Assembly: GCF_013839515.1 (NCBI RefSeq)
Contig: NZ_JACDNQ010000005.1
Location: 85,660 to 149,659 of the forward strand
Source: Natronomonas salinimetallica
Lineage (GTDB): Archaea > Halobacteriota > Halobacteria > Halobacteriales > Haloarculaceae
Reading direction: 5' to 3'
Length of the DNA stretch: 64,000 bases
This document shows, piece after piece, positions 17,575-26,130 of the stretch. The notes beneath the pieces were generated by a model, which saw only the letters and a list, made by a program, of their open reading frames with translations, was not told the origin of the DNA and ran no database searches. Every line of letters starts with the position of its first letter. The stretch's first letter is position 1. Position numbers and translations under genes: made by a program.

Positions 17575-18396
17575 TCAGTCGACCCCCGTGTAGATGTTCT
17601 GTACCTCCGGATCGGCGGTCACGTCCTCGGGTGTGCCACGGGCGATGACGCCGCCCTTGTTGAGGACGATCATCCGTCCCGAGACGTCCGTAACGACCTC
17701 GAGATCGTGTTCGATCATCACGAGCGTCAGGTCCTCCGCCTCGTTGAGGTCCGCCAGAAACCGGACCATATCGTACTTTTCATCGAAGGTCAGCCCGCTC
17801 ATCGCCTCGTCGAGCAACAGGACGTCGGGGTCCAACGCGAGCGTCCGAGCGAGGTCGACCCGCCGCTGGATGCCGAGCGGGAGGCTCGAAACCGTGCTGT
17901 GTCGGTACTCCCACAGCTCGAGGTAGTCGATGATCTCCTCGACGCGGCGCATGTTCTCGGCTTCGATGCCGCGGCCGGCACCGTAGAACACGAGCGCCGA
18001 GAGGAGGCTCGGCCGCTCTTTGACCGCCTGCACGGTCATGACGTTCTCGAGGACGTCCTCCTCCTCGAACAGTTCGAGCCCCTGAAACGTCCGCCCAAGC
18101 CCCTTTCGCGCCCGGCGGTGGGCGGGGTCCGTGGTGACGTCCTCGCCATCGAAGAAGATCTCGCCGCCGGTGTCGGGGTCGTAGAACCCGTTGAGGACGT
18201 TCAAAAGCGTCGTCTTGCCGGCCCCGTTCGGGCCGACGATCGAGACCCACTCGCCCTCGTCGATACCGATCGAGACGTCGTCGCAGGCGGTGATCGCGCC
18301 GAAGGTCTTGGTTACGTTGCGGCACCCGAGCATGGCCTCTTCGGGGGGGACGTAGGGGCCGGCCCGTAGCCGCGTCTGTGGCTCCTTCGTGCTCAT
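17575..18396 (-). CDS. livG: ABC transporter ATP-binding protein LivG
   Basis: A 273-residue ABC ATPase. Walker A is GPNGAGKTT near residue 54; the signature region is SSLPLGIQRRVDLARTLA; Walker B is VLLLDEAMSG; the switch histidine is in MIEHDLEVV. The signature reads LPLGIQ instead of the usual LSGGQ, a variant within LivG. It drives the LivHM pore together with LivF. The ATGAGC start is the last copy of a motif repeated four more times upstream (18397-18524). Confidence 0.92.
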   Translation of the reverse strand: MSTKEPQTRLRAGPYVPPEEAMLGCRNVTKTFGAITACDDVSIGIDEGEWVSIVGPNGAGKTTLLNVLNGFYDPDTGGEIFFDGEDVTTDPAHRRARKGLGRTFQGLELFEEEDVLENVMTVQAVKERPSLLSALVFYGAGRGIEAENMRRVEEIIDYLELWEYRHSTVSSLPLGIQRRVDLARTLALDPDVLLLDEAMSGLTFDEKYDMVRFLADLNEAEDLTLVMIEHDLEVVTDVSGRMIVLNKGGVIARGTPEDVTADPEVQNIYTGVD

Positions 18397-18524
18397 GGAT
18401 TCAGGTACATGGATTTAATGCGCTCATGGATTCAGGTACATGGATTTAATGCGCTCATGGATTCAGGTACATGGATTTGGTACGCTCATAGGTTCAGGTA
18501 CATGGATTTGGTACGCTCATGGAT
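18397..18524 (-). repeat. 31-bp stop-start minicistron array between livF and livG (x4)
   Basis: Between the livF TGA and the livG ATG there are exactly four 31-bp units plus one 4-base spacer. Read on the minus strand, each unit holds ATGAGC, a short in-frame stretch and TGA, encoding the octapeptides MSVPNPCT (two copies) or MSALNPCT (two copies), followed by ATCC (ACCT once). The last ATCC leads into ATGAGC of livG. The ancestral livF-livG junction was probably TGA-ATCC-ATGAGC. A ribosome leaving livF would meet four stop-restart cycles. Confidence 0.9.
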
Positions 18525-19364
18525 TCAGGTGTATCGCTTGCGGATCTTGTAGTGTCGGATATCCGAGTACCGGCTTTCCTCGCTGGACGTGCCGAGATAG
18601 AACTCCTTGATCTCCTCGCGGTCGACCAACACGTCCGCGGGATCGTTGAGTTCGATCTGCCCGTTCTCGAGGACGTAGCCGTAGTCGGCGATCTCCAGGG
18701 TCCGTTTGGCGTTCTGGTCGGCGATGATCATCGTGATGTCCTCCTTGCGGTTGATCTCCCGGAGCGTCTCGTAGATGTCCTGGACCAACTTCGGTGCGAG
18801 TCCGAGCGAGGGCTCATCGAGCAACAGCAGGTTCGGTCGATGAATGAGCGCGCGGGCGATGACGAGCATCTGCTGTTCGCCCCCGCTCGTATAGCCCGCC
18901 TGTACGTCGAGGAGCCCTTCGAGTTGTGGGAAGTACTCGAACGCGAGTTCGTAATCGGATGTATCGTAACGGATCCGCCGACCCTCCCGATAGAGCCCAC
19001 AGCGGAGGTTCTCCTCGACGGTCAGGTCCGGAAAGACCCGTCGCCCCTCGAGAATGTGTGTGATACCCCGGTCGACCATCTCCTTCGTCTGGAAGTTCGT
19101 GACCCGCTCGCCCTCGTAGTAGACGTCACCCCGGGTCACTTCGCCGCGTTCGCTGCGCCCGATGCCGGAGATCATCTTCAGGATCGTCGACTTGCCGGCT
19201 CCGTTCGGCCCGAGCAACGCGACGATGTCGCCGCGGTTCGCCTCCATCGAGACACCCTGGACGGCCAGGAAGTTCCGGTCGTAGACGATTTCGGCGTTGT
19301 CGAGTTCGACGACCGGGTGGTCCTCGCCACCCGCCGCCTCCGATCGGGATCCAGTCTCGCTCAT
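18525..19364 (-). CDS. livF: ABC transporter ATP-binding protein LivF
   Basis: A 279-residue ABC ATPase. Walker A is GPNGAGKST near residue 53, Q-loop region ITHILEGRRVFPDLTVEEN, signature TSGGEQQMLVIARAL near 160, Walker B LLLLDEPSLGLAP, and an unusual switch residue segment MIIADQNAKRTLEIA typical for LivF. It ends ...IRKRYT with a longer tail than bacterial LivF. The ATG is one base from the livK stop. Its stop codon begins the 31-bp repeat array. Confidence 0.92.
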   Translation of the reverse strand: MSETGSRSEAAGGEDHPVVELDNAEIVYDRNFLAVQGVSMEANRGDIVALLGPNGAGKSTILKMISGIGRSERGEVTRGDVYYEGERVTNFQTKEMVDRGITHILEGRRVFPDLTVEENLRCGLYREGRRIRYDTSDYELAFEYFPQLEGLLDVQAGYTSGGEQQMLVIARALIHRPNLLLLDEPSLGLAPKLVQDIYETLREINRKEDITMIIADQNAKRTLEIADYGYVLENGQIELNDPADVLVDREEIKEFYLGTSSEESRYSDIRHYKIRKRYT

Positions 19365-19365
19365 C

Positions 19366-20646
19366 TCAGGGAAGCCAGTCCTCCCGGCGTTCGAGTTCGA
19401 TCATCTTGTCGGGCACCATCTCGCCGTCCTCGATCACGTACGTCTGCCCGCTCATCGTCGGTCGGCGGTCGCCCTCCTGGTAGTCGTAGGTCTCGGGCAA
19501 CAGCCCCCAGGCATCGAAATCGTCCATCTCGAAGAGCGCCTCGCGGACGTTCGCCCCCTCGTTGGGATCCAGCCCCATCTCCTGGGCCTGCTGGATCGCC
19601 TCGACGGCCAAGAGCGCGTGGACGACGCCGCGGACGTAATTGATGTTGGCGATCTCGGGGTCGTCCATCTCGTGGCCCTCCCGCTCGAAGGAGTCCTCGA
19701 TGATCTCCCACCCGCGGGCGTCGGAGTCTCTCGCCTGCGCGAACGAGACGTTCGAGTTGACGTATCTGACCCCCTCGAACAGCTCCGGGGCGGTCTGTGC
19801 CCGGAACTCGTCGACGGTCCAGGTCAGCCCCATCACCGTGATGTCGGACTCGCGCTCCTGGATGGAACTCAAAAGCACCTGCATCGGCGCGGCGGTATTC
19901 TGGTGGATGAGGTAGTCGACGCCGTTGTCTTCGGCCCGCTGGACCTGCGTACCGGCGCTGTTGGCGTCGAGTTCGAGGGCGATGTTGTCGGCCACCTCCA
20001 GGCCGAGTTCCTCGGCGTAGGCCTCCCCGCCCTCGACCGGTGCCTCACCGAAGGGGGTCGTATTGTGGATGTACGCGATCGTCGCGTCCGGGTCGTTATT
20101 CGAGATCCACTGGAGGTGGGCGCGTCCCTGGCTCGTGTAATCGAGATTGGCGAAGAAGTTGTACCCGGTCTCCGCCGCCAACAGACCGTCCGAGTACGAC
20201 GCCGAGATATAGACGATCTCGTCGGCAGCTACGTCGCTTGCGAGCGCCTCGGTGTCCGCGGTTCCCCAGCCGATGATGATCGGCGGGTTCTCGTTGGAGG
20301 TATAGCTGTCGTAGCGCTGTTGGGCCTGGGGCACCTCGTAGGCGTAGTCCACCCAGTCGTGGACGATCGGCTCGTCGAGGACGTCGTTTTCGTTGATCCA
20401 CGCCATCGCATCGCGTGACCCGACTCCCGTCGGACGACCGACGTCCGCCGTTCCGCCACTCAGATCGTAGAGGGCTGGAACCCGGATCCCGTCCTCGCCG
20501 TCCCCATTGCCGCCGCCGGAGCAGCCGGCGACCGTGACCATCGTCGCCGCGGCCACGGCACCACCGGCTCTGTCGAGGAACCGCCGTCGGCTGTGGACGG
20601 GAGATTCGGGGGCACTGTCGTCTACATTCATGCTATCACGGTCCAT
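19366..20646 (-). CDS. livK: Liv-type solute-binding lipoprotein (Tat exported)
   Basis: A 426-residue periplasmic-binding-type receptor. Residues 19-45 form a twin-arginine signal (SRRRFLDRAGGAVAAA) ending in the lipobox VAGC, so the protein is exported folded and lipid anchored, as usual in haloarchaea. The mature part reads VPALYDLSGGTADVGRP and ends in a YVIEDGEMVPD motif, as in LivK/HAAT proteins. It is the first gene of the liv operon; it binds the substrate outside the cell. Alternative start ATG at 20631. An ATTTAAATAATAT TATA box lies about 20-30 bases upstream. Confidence 0.92.
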   Translation of the reverse strand: MDRDSMNVDDSAPESPVHSRRRFLDRAGGAVAAATMVTVAGCSGGGNGDGEDGIRVPALYDLSGGTADVGRPTGVGSRDAMAWINENDVLDEPIVHDWVDYAYEVPQAQQRYDSYTSNENPPIIIGWGTADTEALASDVAADEIVYISASYSDGLLAAETGYNFFANLDYTSQGRAHLQWISNNDPDATIAYIHNTTPFGEAPVEGGEAYAEELGLEVADNIALELDANSAGTQVQRAEDNGVDYLIHQNTAAPMQVLLSSIQERESDITVMGLTWTVDEFRAQTAPELFEGVRYVNSNVSFAQARDSDARGWEIIEDSFEREGHEMDDPEIANINYVRGVVHALLAVEAIQQAQEMGLDPNEGANVREALFEMDDFDAWGLLPETYDYQEGDRRPTMSGQTYVIEDGEMVPDKMIELERREDWLP

Positions 20647-20872
20647 ACATACATACCATATTATTTAAATCATTTGTTTGGGTGGGAGTACCCAACACGG
20701 CCACCGCGGCGGGACGGCGTACCGACGTCGTCTCGGCCCTCGTCCGTCCGACGTCGTCTCGGCCCTCGTCCGTCCGACGTCGTCTCGCCCACGACCGGAA
20801 CGCTCCGTCTCCCACCGTCCGGGGCACAAACTACTAATGTAATGAACGACCGAATAGGGACGAGGAACGACT
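20647..20872. promoter_or_regulatory. Divergent promoter region, liv operon and acyl-CoA dehydrogenase operon
   Basis: This 226-base gap separates the two operons. It holds the AT-rich livK promoter near 20660-20680 and TACTAATGTAATG near the other gene. Between them is a tandem repeat of 26 bp, two full copies and a half, at 20723-20787 (unit begins CGACGTCGTCTC). I see no other structure. Confidence 0.65.
20723..20787. repeat. 26-bp tandem repeat (x2.5)
   Basis: Units start at 20723, 20749 and 20775, each beginning CGACGTCGTCTCG and continuing with CCCTCGTCCGTC in the full copies. It lies between divergent operons; CGACGTCG within it is palindromic, so each unit could be a binding site. 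Confidence 0.85.
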
Positions 20873-22039
20873 ATGACATTCGAGACGAGTGCCGAACACT
20901 CGATGATCTCCTCGACGGCGACGGAGATCGCGACCGAGTTCGGCCCGAAATACTGGCGAGAACGGGAAGAAAACGGGGAGTTCGCCGAGGACTTCTGGAA
21001 CGAGCTCGGGGAGGCCGGCTTCCATGGCCTCCTCGTCCCCGAGGAGTACGGCGGAGCCGGCATGGGGATGGCCGAACTCGGCGTGGCGATGGAGACGCTG
21101 TGTTCGGAGGGCTGTGGGATGGCCGGCACGTGGTATCTCGTATTGACGGCCGGGATGGCGACGGTCGGGTTGAACGAGCACGGAACGGACGAACAAAGAG
21201 AGCGGTATCTGACCGACATCGCCGTCGGGGACCGGAACTTCTCGATCGGAATCACGGAGCCCGAAGCCGGCACGAACACGCTCAACGTCGCGACCCGAGC
21301 CGAGAAAGACGGCGACGAGTACGTCCTCAACGGCCAGAAAGCCTGGATCACCTTCTCGGATCGCGCCGACGACATGATCCTCGTCACCCGAACCACGCCC
21401 CGCGAGTCGGCCGACCACGGGACTGACGGGATCACGCTGTTCGTCGTCGACATGGATTCGTCCGGGATCGACGTCTCCCCGATCGAGAAACACGCGATGA
21501 ACTACTCGAAGTCCTGTGAGGTGTTTTTGAACGACGTCCGCGTTCCGGAGGAGAACGTCCTCGGCGAGCGCGACGACGGCTGGTGGGCGCTCGTCAGCAT
21601 GCTCAATCCCGAGCGGATCGGCTTCGCCGCCGCGGCGACCGGGATCGGCAAACTCGCCGCCCACACGGCTATCGACTACGCGAACGACCGGGAGGTATTC
21701 GGCGAGCCGATCGGAACCCACCAGGCGGTCTCGTTCCCGGTCGCGAAACCGTACGCACGCATGGAGGCCGCAGCCCAGATGCGACGGAAGGCCGAGCGGC
21801 TCTACGATCAGGACAAGCCCTGTGGATACGAATCGAACGTCGCGAAGGCGACGGCCGTCGAGGCCGGCATCGAGACGGTCAAACAGTCGATGCAGGCCTT
21901 CGGCGGGTGGGGGTACGCCACCGAGTACGACGTCGAGCGCTGGTGGCGCGAGATCAATCTCACCCGGCTTGCCCCCGTCACCCAGCAGATGGCGTACAAC
22001 CACATCAGCCAGGAGATCGGCTTCCCGAAGTCGTATTGA
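20873..22039 (+). CDS. Acyl-CoA dehydrogenase family protein
   Basis: A 388-residue flavoprotein of the acyl-CoA dehydrogenase family. It contains LVPEEYGGAGMGMAELG, the FAD/substrate segment ITEPEAGTNTLNVATRA near residue 125, AWITFSDRAD near 160 and QAFGGWGYATEYDVERWW near 345. The usual catalytic glutamate motif (IYEGT) after that segment is replaced by TRLAPVTQQM, so the base must come from elsewhere or the reaction differs. It opens a four-gene run with the acyl-CoA carboxylase subunits and a MaoC hydratase; the carboxylase starts 3 bases downstream. Confidence 0.88.
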   Translation: MTFETSAEHSMISSTATEIATEFGPKYWREREENGEFAEDFWNELGEAGFHGLLVPEEYGGAGMGMAELGVAMETLCSEGCGMAGTWYLVLTAGMATVGLNEHGTDEQRERYLTDIAVGDRNFSIGITEPEAGTNTLNVATRAEKDGDEYVLNGQKAWITFSDRADDMILVTRTTPRESADHGTDGITLFVVDMDSSGIDVSPIEKHAMNYSKSCEVFLNDVRVPEENVLGERDDGWWALVSMLNPERIGFAAAATGIGKLAAHTAIDYANDREVFGEPIGTHQAVSFPVAKPYARMEAAAQMRRKAERLYDQDKPCGYESNVAKATAVEAGIETVKQSMQAFGGWGYATEYDVERWWREINLTRLAPVTQQMAYNHISQEIGFPKSY

Positions 22040-22042
22040 ACC

Positions 22043-23845
22043 ATGTTCGAGAAACTACTCGTCGCCAACCGCGGCGAGATCGCGGTCCGCGTGATGGCCG
22101 CCTGTGAGGAACTCGGCGTCGAGACCGTCGCCGTCTACAGCGATGCCGACCGCCACGCCGGCCACGTCGAATACGCCGACGAGGCGTACAACGTCGGCCC
22201 CGCCCCGGCGGCCGAATCGTATCTCGATGGCGAGGCGATTGTCGGGGCTGCCGAACGCGCGGGTGCGGACGCGATCCACCCCGGCTACGGGTTCCTCGCG
22301 GAGAACGCTGACTTCGCCCGGCGCGTCGAGGCGGCCGACGGGATCACCTGGGTCGGCCCCGAGAGCGGGACGATGGAGCGGCTGGGTGAAAAGACGAAAG
22401 CCCGGACGGTCATGTCCGAGGCCGGCGTCCCCGTCGTTCCGGGGACGAACGAACCGGTCGAGAGCGCCGATGCGGTCAGAGAGCTCGGCGAGGAGTACGG
22501 CTACCCGATCGCGATCAAAGCCGAGGGCGGCGGCGGCGGCCGCGGCATGAAGATCGTCCAGGAGGCCGGGGAGGTCGACGACGCGCTCGACGCCGCGAAA
22601 CGGGAGGGCGAGGCGTACTTCGACAACGACGCCGTCTACGTCGAGAAGTATCTCGATTCGCCGAAACACATCGAGGTACAGGTGCTCGCGGACGAACACG
22701 GCACCGTCCGTCACCTCGGCGAGCGGGACTGTTCGCTCCAGCGCCGACACCAGAAGGTCATAGAGGAGGCACCGAGCCCGGCGCTGTCTGCGGAACTCCG
22801 CGAGGAGATCGGCGAGGCGGCCAGACGCGGCGTGGGCGAAGCCGGCTATACGAACGCCGGAACCGTCGAGTTCCTCGTCGAGGACGGCGGTGCGTCGGAG
22901 ACGCACCGGGGAGGCGGCGGCGAAGCCGCCGGACCGCAGTTCTACTTTATGGAGGTCAACACCCGGATCCAGGTCGAACACACCGTCACGGAGGCGGTGA
23001 CGGGGATCGACATCGTCGCCTGGCAGATCCGGGTCGCCGCCGGCGAGACGCTCGATTTCGAGCAGGACGACGTCGAGATCGACGGCCATGCGATCGAGTT
23101 CCGGATCAACGCCGAGAACCCGGCCGCGGAGTTCGCCCCGACGCCCGGGCCGCTCGAGACGTACGATCCGCCGAGCAGCGTCGGCGTCCGACTGGACCAC
23201 GCGGTCGCACAGGGTGACGAGATCGGCGGCGACTACGACTCGATGATCGGGAAGCTGATCGTCCACGCACCCGACCGCGAGCGCTGTGTCCGCCGCTCTG
23301 CGCGCGCGTTGAAACACTTCGACGTCGAGGGCGTCCACACGACGATCCCGTTCCATCGGCTCATGCTCGCGGATGCGACGTTCCGCGGCGGCGACCACAC
23401 GACGAAGTACCTCGACGAGGAGCTCGATCCCGAGCGATTGAGCGAGGCGGTCGATCGGTGGGGCTCCGACGGCGGGTCCCGAGCGCCGTCGACGACGTCG
23501 GCACAGACACTGACCGTCGAGGTCGATGGCCGGCGGTTCGACGTGCTCGTCGAGGACGGCCTCGTCGAGGCGGCGTCAGGTGGCGACAGCGCGGATGGCG
23601 GTAGTGAGGGCAGCGGCGTCTCCGCCGCGGAGGCCGGCGCGATCACCGCCGAGATGCAGGGAACGATCCTCTCGACCGAGGTCGAGGTCGGCGAGACGGT
23701 CTCCGCGGGCGACGTCGTCTGCGTGCTCGAAGCGATGAAGATGGAAAACGACGTCATCGCGGCGTCGGGCGGTATCGTCGCCGAGATCGCGGTCTCGGAG
23801 GGCGACTCCGTCGATATGGGCGATACGTTGGTGCTCCTGGAGTGA
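22043..23845 (+). CDS. Acyl-CoA carboxylase biotin carboxylase/BCCP subunit
   Basis: A 600-residue fusion of biotin carboxylase and carboxyl carrier. The ATP-grasp part begins [17 protein letters not shown], with [14 protein letters not shown] near residue 160 and [18 protein letters not shown] near 310; the biotinyl domain at the C-terminus has EAMKMEND with the target lysine at 566. A glycine-rich insert (about residues 287-300) before FYFMEVN is unusual. It carboxylates biotin with bicarbonate and ATP, then serves the carboxyltransferase encoded next. Whether it acts on propionyl-, methylcrotonyl- or another acyl-CoA is not decided by the sequence. Confidence 0.92.
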   Translation: MFEKLLVANRGEIAVRVMAACEELGVETVAVYSDADRHAGHVEYADEAYNVGPAPAAESYLDGEAIVGAAERAGADAIHPGYGFLAENADFARRVEAADGITWVGPESGTMERLGEKTKARTVMSEAGVPVVPGTNEPVESADAVRELGEEYGYPIAIKAEGGGGGRGMKIVQEAGEVDDALDAAKREGEAYFDNDAVYVEKYLDSPKHIEVQVLADEHGTVRHLGERDCSLQRRHQKVIEEAPSPALSAELREEIGEAARRGVGEAGYTNAGTVEFLVEDGGASETHRGGGGEAAGPQFYFMEVNTRIQVEHTVTEAVTGIDIVAWQIRVAAGETLDFEQDDVEIDGHAIEFRINAENPAAEFAPTPGPLETYDPPSSVGVRLDHAVAQGDEIGGDYDSMIGKLIVHAPDRERCVRRSARALKHFDVEGVHTTIPFHRLMLADATFRGGDHTTKYLDEELDPERLSEAVDRWGSDGGSRAPSTTSAQTLTVEVDGRRFDVLVEDGLVEAASGGDSADGGSEGSGVSAAEAGAITAEMQGTILSTEVEVGETVSAGDVVCVLEAMKMENDVIAASGGIVAEIAVSEGDSVDMGDTLVLLE

Positions 23846-23852
23846 TATACAG

Positions 23853-25661
23853 ATGAGAGTCAGCGTTTCGGACGATATGGCGGTAGCACAGGCCCGTGCG
23901 GTCGCCGAGGCACTCGCCTCGCGGTTCCGCGACGACGTGACGGTCGTCTCGGGGGGCGACGAGCTCGCGCACGCGAACTACGAGGGCGACGGCGGTAGCG
24001 AGGGAGGCGAGCCCGGCGTCGGGACTGCCGAAGCCGGCGGCGGCACCGACACGGATGCCGGGGCGGCCTCCGATCTCGGCCCCACGGAGCGAGAAGAGCG
24101 GCTGATAGCGGAGATCGAGCGGATCGAATCCGGTGGCAAACAAAAGTACAAACAGCAACTCCCCGAGCAGGGCAAGAAGTTCGTCCGCGATCGGATCGAT
24201 CTCTGGTTCAATCCCGAAGGGGATCCGGCCGACGGCGACACGGAGTCCGAAAGCGGTGACGGATTCCTCTTCGAGGACGGGAAGTTCGCCGAGTTCGACG
24301 CCGACGACGTCCTCCCGGCGGACGGCCTCATCACCGGCGGCGCGGAGTTCGAGGGCCGAAACGTCCATTTCATGGCCAACGATTACACGGTCAAGCGGGG
24401 AAGCATGGCCGCCAAGGGCGTCGAGAAGTTCCTCCGGATGCAACAGCGGGCGCTGAAGACCGGCCAGCCGGTGTTGTACCTGATGGACTCCTCGGGCGGC
24501 CGCATCGACCAACAGACCGGCTTCTTCGCCAACCGCGAGGGGATCGGCAAGTACTATTACAACCACTCGATGCTCTCGGGGCGGGTGCCACAGATCTGTG
24601 TCCTGTACGGCCCCTGTATCGCCGGGGCGGCCTACACGCCGGTGTTCGCGGACTTCACGGTGATGGTCCGGGGGATGAGTGCGATGGCGATCGCCAGCCC
24701 CCGAATGGTCGAGATGGTCACCGGCGAGGAGATCAGCCTGGAGGACCTCGGTGGCCCCGACGTCCACGCCAAACACTCCGGCAGCGCGGACCTGATCGCC
24801 GACGACGAGGAACACGCCCGCGAGCTGGTCGCCCAGCTCGTGAGCTACCTCCCGGACAACAGCGACGAGAAACCCCCAACGTCCGACCCGATCGATCCCG
24901 CAAAGCCACCCAAAGGCATCGATAGCATCATTCCGCAGGAGCCGAACCGCGGCTACGACATGACCGACCTGATCGATCGGATCGTCGACGCGGACTCGTG
25001 GTTCGAACTCCGCCCCGAGTACGGCAAGGAGATCCTGACCGGATTCGCCCGCATCGACGGCCGCCCGGTCGGGATCGTCGCCAACCAGCCCGCACACCGC
25101 GCCGGCGCGATCTTCCCGGACGCCGCGGAGAAGGCCGCCGGCTTCGTCTGGACGTGTGACGCCTACAACGTCCCCCTCCTGTATCTCGCGGACACGCCGG
25201 GCTTCATGGCCGGATCGGGAGTCGAAAAGGAGGGCATCTTAGAGCAGGGCAAAAAGATGATCTACGCGACCTCCGCGGCGACGGTGCCGAAACAGTGCGT
25301 CGTCGTTCGAAAAGCCTACGGAGCCGGGATCTACGCGATGAGCGGCCCGGCGTACGACCCCGAGTCGACGATCGCGCTCCCCTCGGGCGAGATCGCGATC
25401 ATGGGTCCCGAAGCGGCGATCAACGCCGTCTACGCCAGAAAGCTCGACGAGATCGACGACGAGGCGGAACGAAAACGGACCGAACAGGAGCTCCGCGAGG
25501 AGTTCCGCGAGGACATCGACGCCCGACGGATGGCGAGCGAGGTCGTCATCGACGACGTCGTCCCGCCGTCGACGCTGCGCGAGGAGCTGACGAACCGCTT
25601 TTCGTTCTACGAGGGCATAGAGAAAGACAGACCCGACAAGAAACACGGGACGGTCCTATGA
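23853..25661 (+). CDS. Acyl-CoA carboxylase carboxyltransferase (beta) subunit
   Basis: A 602-residue carboxyltransferase with the two crotonase-like halves. Conserved parts are GGKQKYKQQLPEQGKKFV near residue 90, YLMDSSGGRIDQQTG near 208, GPCIAGAAYTPVF near 252 and ADTPGFMAGSGVEKEGI near 445. The first 85 residues are an extra N-terminal region rich in Gly/Glu, longer than in the roughly 515-540-residue family norm. The biotin-carboxylase gene lies 7 bases upstream and the MaoC gene overlaps the stop. Length and first motif resemble methylcrotonyl-CoA carboxylase beta. Confidence 0.92.
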   Translation: MRVSVSDDMAVAQARAVAEALASRFRDDVTVVSGGDELAHANYEGDGGSEGGEPGVGTAEAGGGTDTDAGAASDLGPTEREERLIAEIERIESGGKQKYKQQLPEQGKKFVRDRIDLWFNPEGDPADGDTESESGDGFLFEDGKFAEFDADDVLPADGLITGGAEFEGRNVHFMANDYTVKRGSMAAKGVEKFLRMQQRALKTGQPVLYLMDSSGGRIDQQTGFFANREGIGKYYYNHSMLSGRVPQICVLYGPCIAGAAYTPVFADFTVMVRGMSAMAIASPRMVEMVTGEEISLEDLGGPDVHAKHSGSADLIADDEEHARELVAQLVSYLPDNSDEKPPTSDPIDPAKPPKGIDSIIPQEPNRGYDMTDLIDRIVDADSWFELRPEYGKEILTGFARIDGRPVGIVANQPAHRAGAIFPDAAEKAAGFVWTCDAYNVPLLYLADTPGFMAGSGVEKEGILEQGKKMIYATSAATVPKQCVVVRKAYGAGIYAMSGPAYDPESTIALPSGEIAIMGPEAAINAVYARKLDEIDDEAERKRTEQELREEFREDIDARRMASEVVIDDVVPPSTLREELTNRFSFYEGIEKDRPDKKHGTVL

Positions 25662-26122
25662 CGGGGCGTTATTACGGGGACTTCGAAGTCGACGAGACTA
25701 TCGAACACGACACGCGCCGGACGATCTCGGAGGCCGACAACCAGGCGTTTTGCGACATGACGATGAACCAACAGCCGCTGCACCTCGATGCGGCCTTCGC
25801 CGCCGGCACTGACTTCGGCGAACGGCTGGTCAACGGGCTCTACACGATGAGCCTCGCGGTCGGGCTGACGATCCCCGAGACGACCGACGGTACCATCGTC
25901 GCGAACCTCTCATACGACGACGTCGAACACCCCGAGCCGGTGTTTCACGGCGATACCGTCCGCGTCCAGTCGACGGTGACGGAAAAACGGGAGACGAGCG
26001 ACGGCGAGCGGGGGATCGTACGGATGCGTGTCGAGGTGTTCAAAGTGAACGATCCCGAGGAGCCGCTGGTCTGTTCGTTCGACCGGACGGTACTGTCGTT
26101 GAAGCGGCCCGAAAGCCGCTGA
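25658..26122 (+). CDS. MaoC-like (R)-enoyl-CoA hydratase
   Basis: A 154-residue hot-dog protein. It starts MTGRYYGDFEVDETIEHDTR and has the MaoC segment SEADNQAFCDMTMNQQPLHLD with the catalytic Asp/Asn-His part, then LVNGLYTMSLAVGLTI. Such proteins hydrate enoyl-CoA esters or, in related clusters, act on mesaconyl-type CoA esters. The ATG overlaps the carboxyltransferase TGA (ATGA), so it is the last gene of the operon ACAD-BC-CT-MaoC. Confidence 0.9.
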   Translation: MTGRYYGDFEVDETIEHDTRRTISEADNQAFCDMTMNQQPLHLDAAFAAGTDFGERLVNGLYTMSLAVGLTIPETTDGTIVANLSYDDVEHPEPVFHGDTVRVQSTVTEKRETSDGERGIVRMRVEVFKVNDPEEPLVCSFDRTVLSLKRPESR

Positions 26123-26130
26123 CGCCCGCG

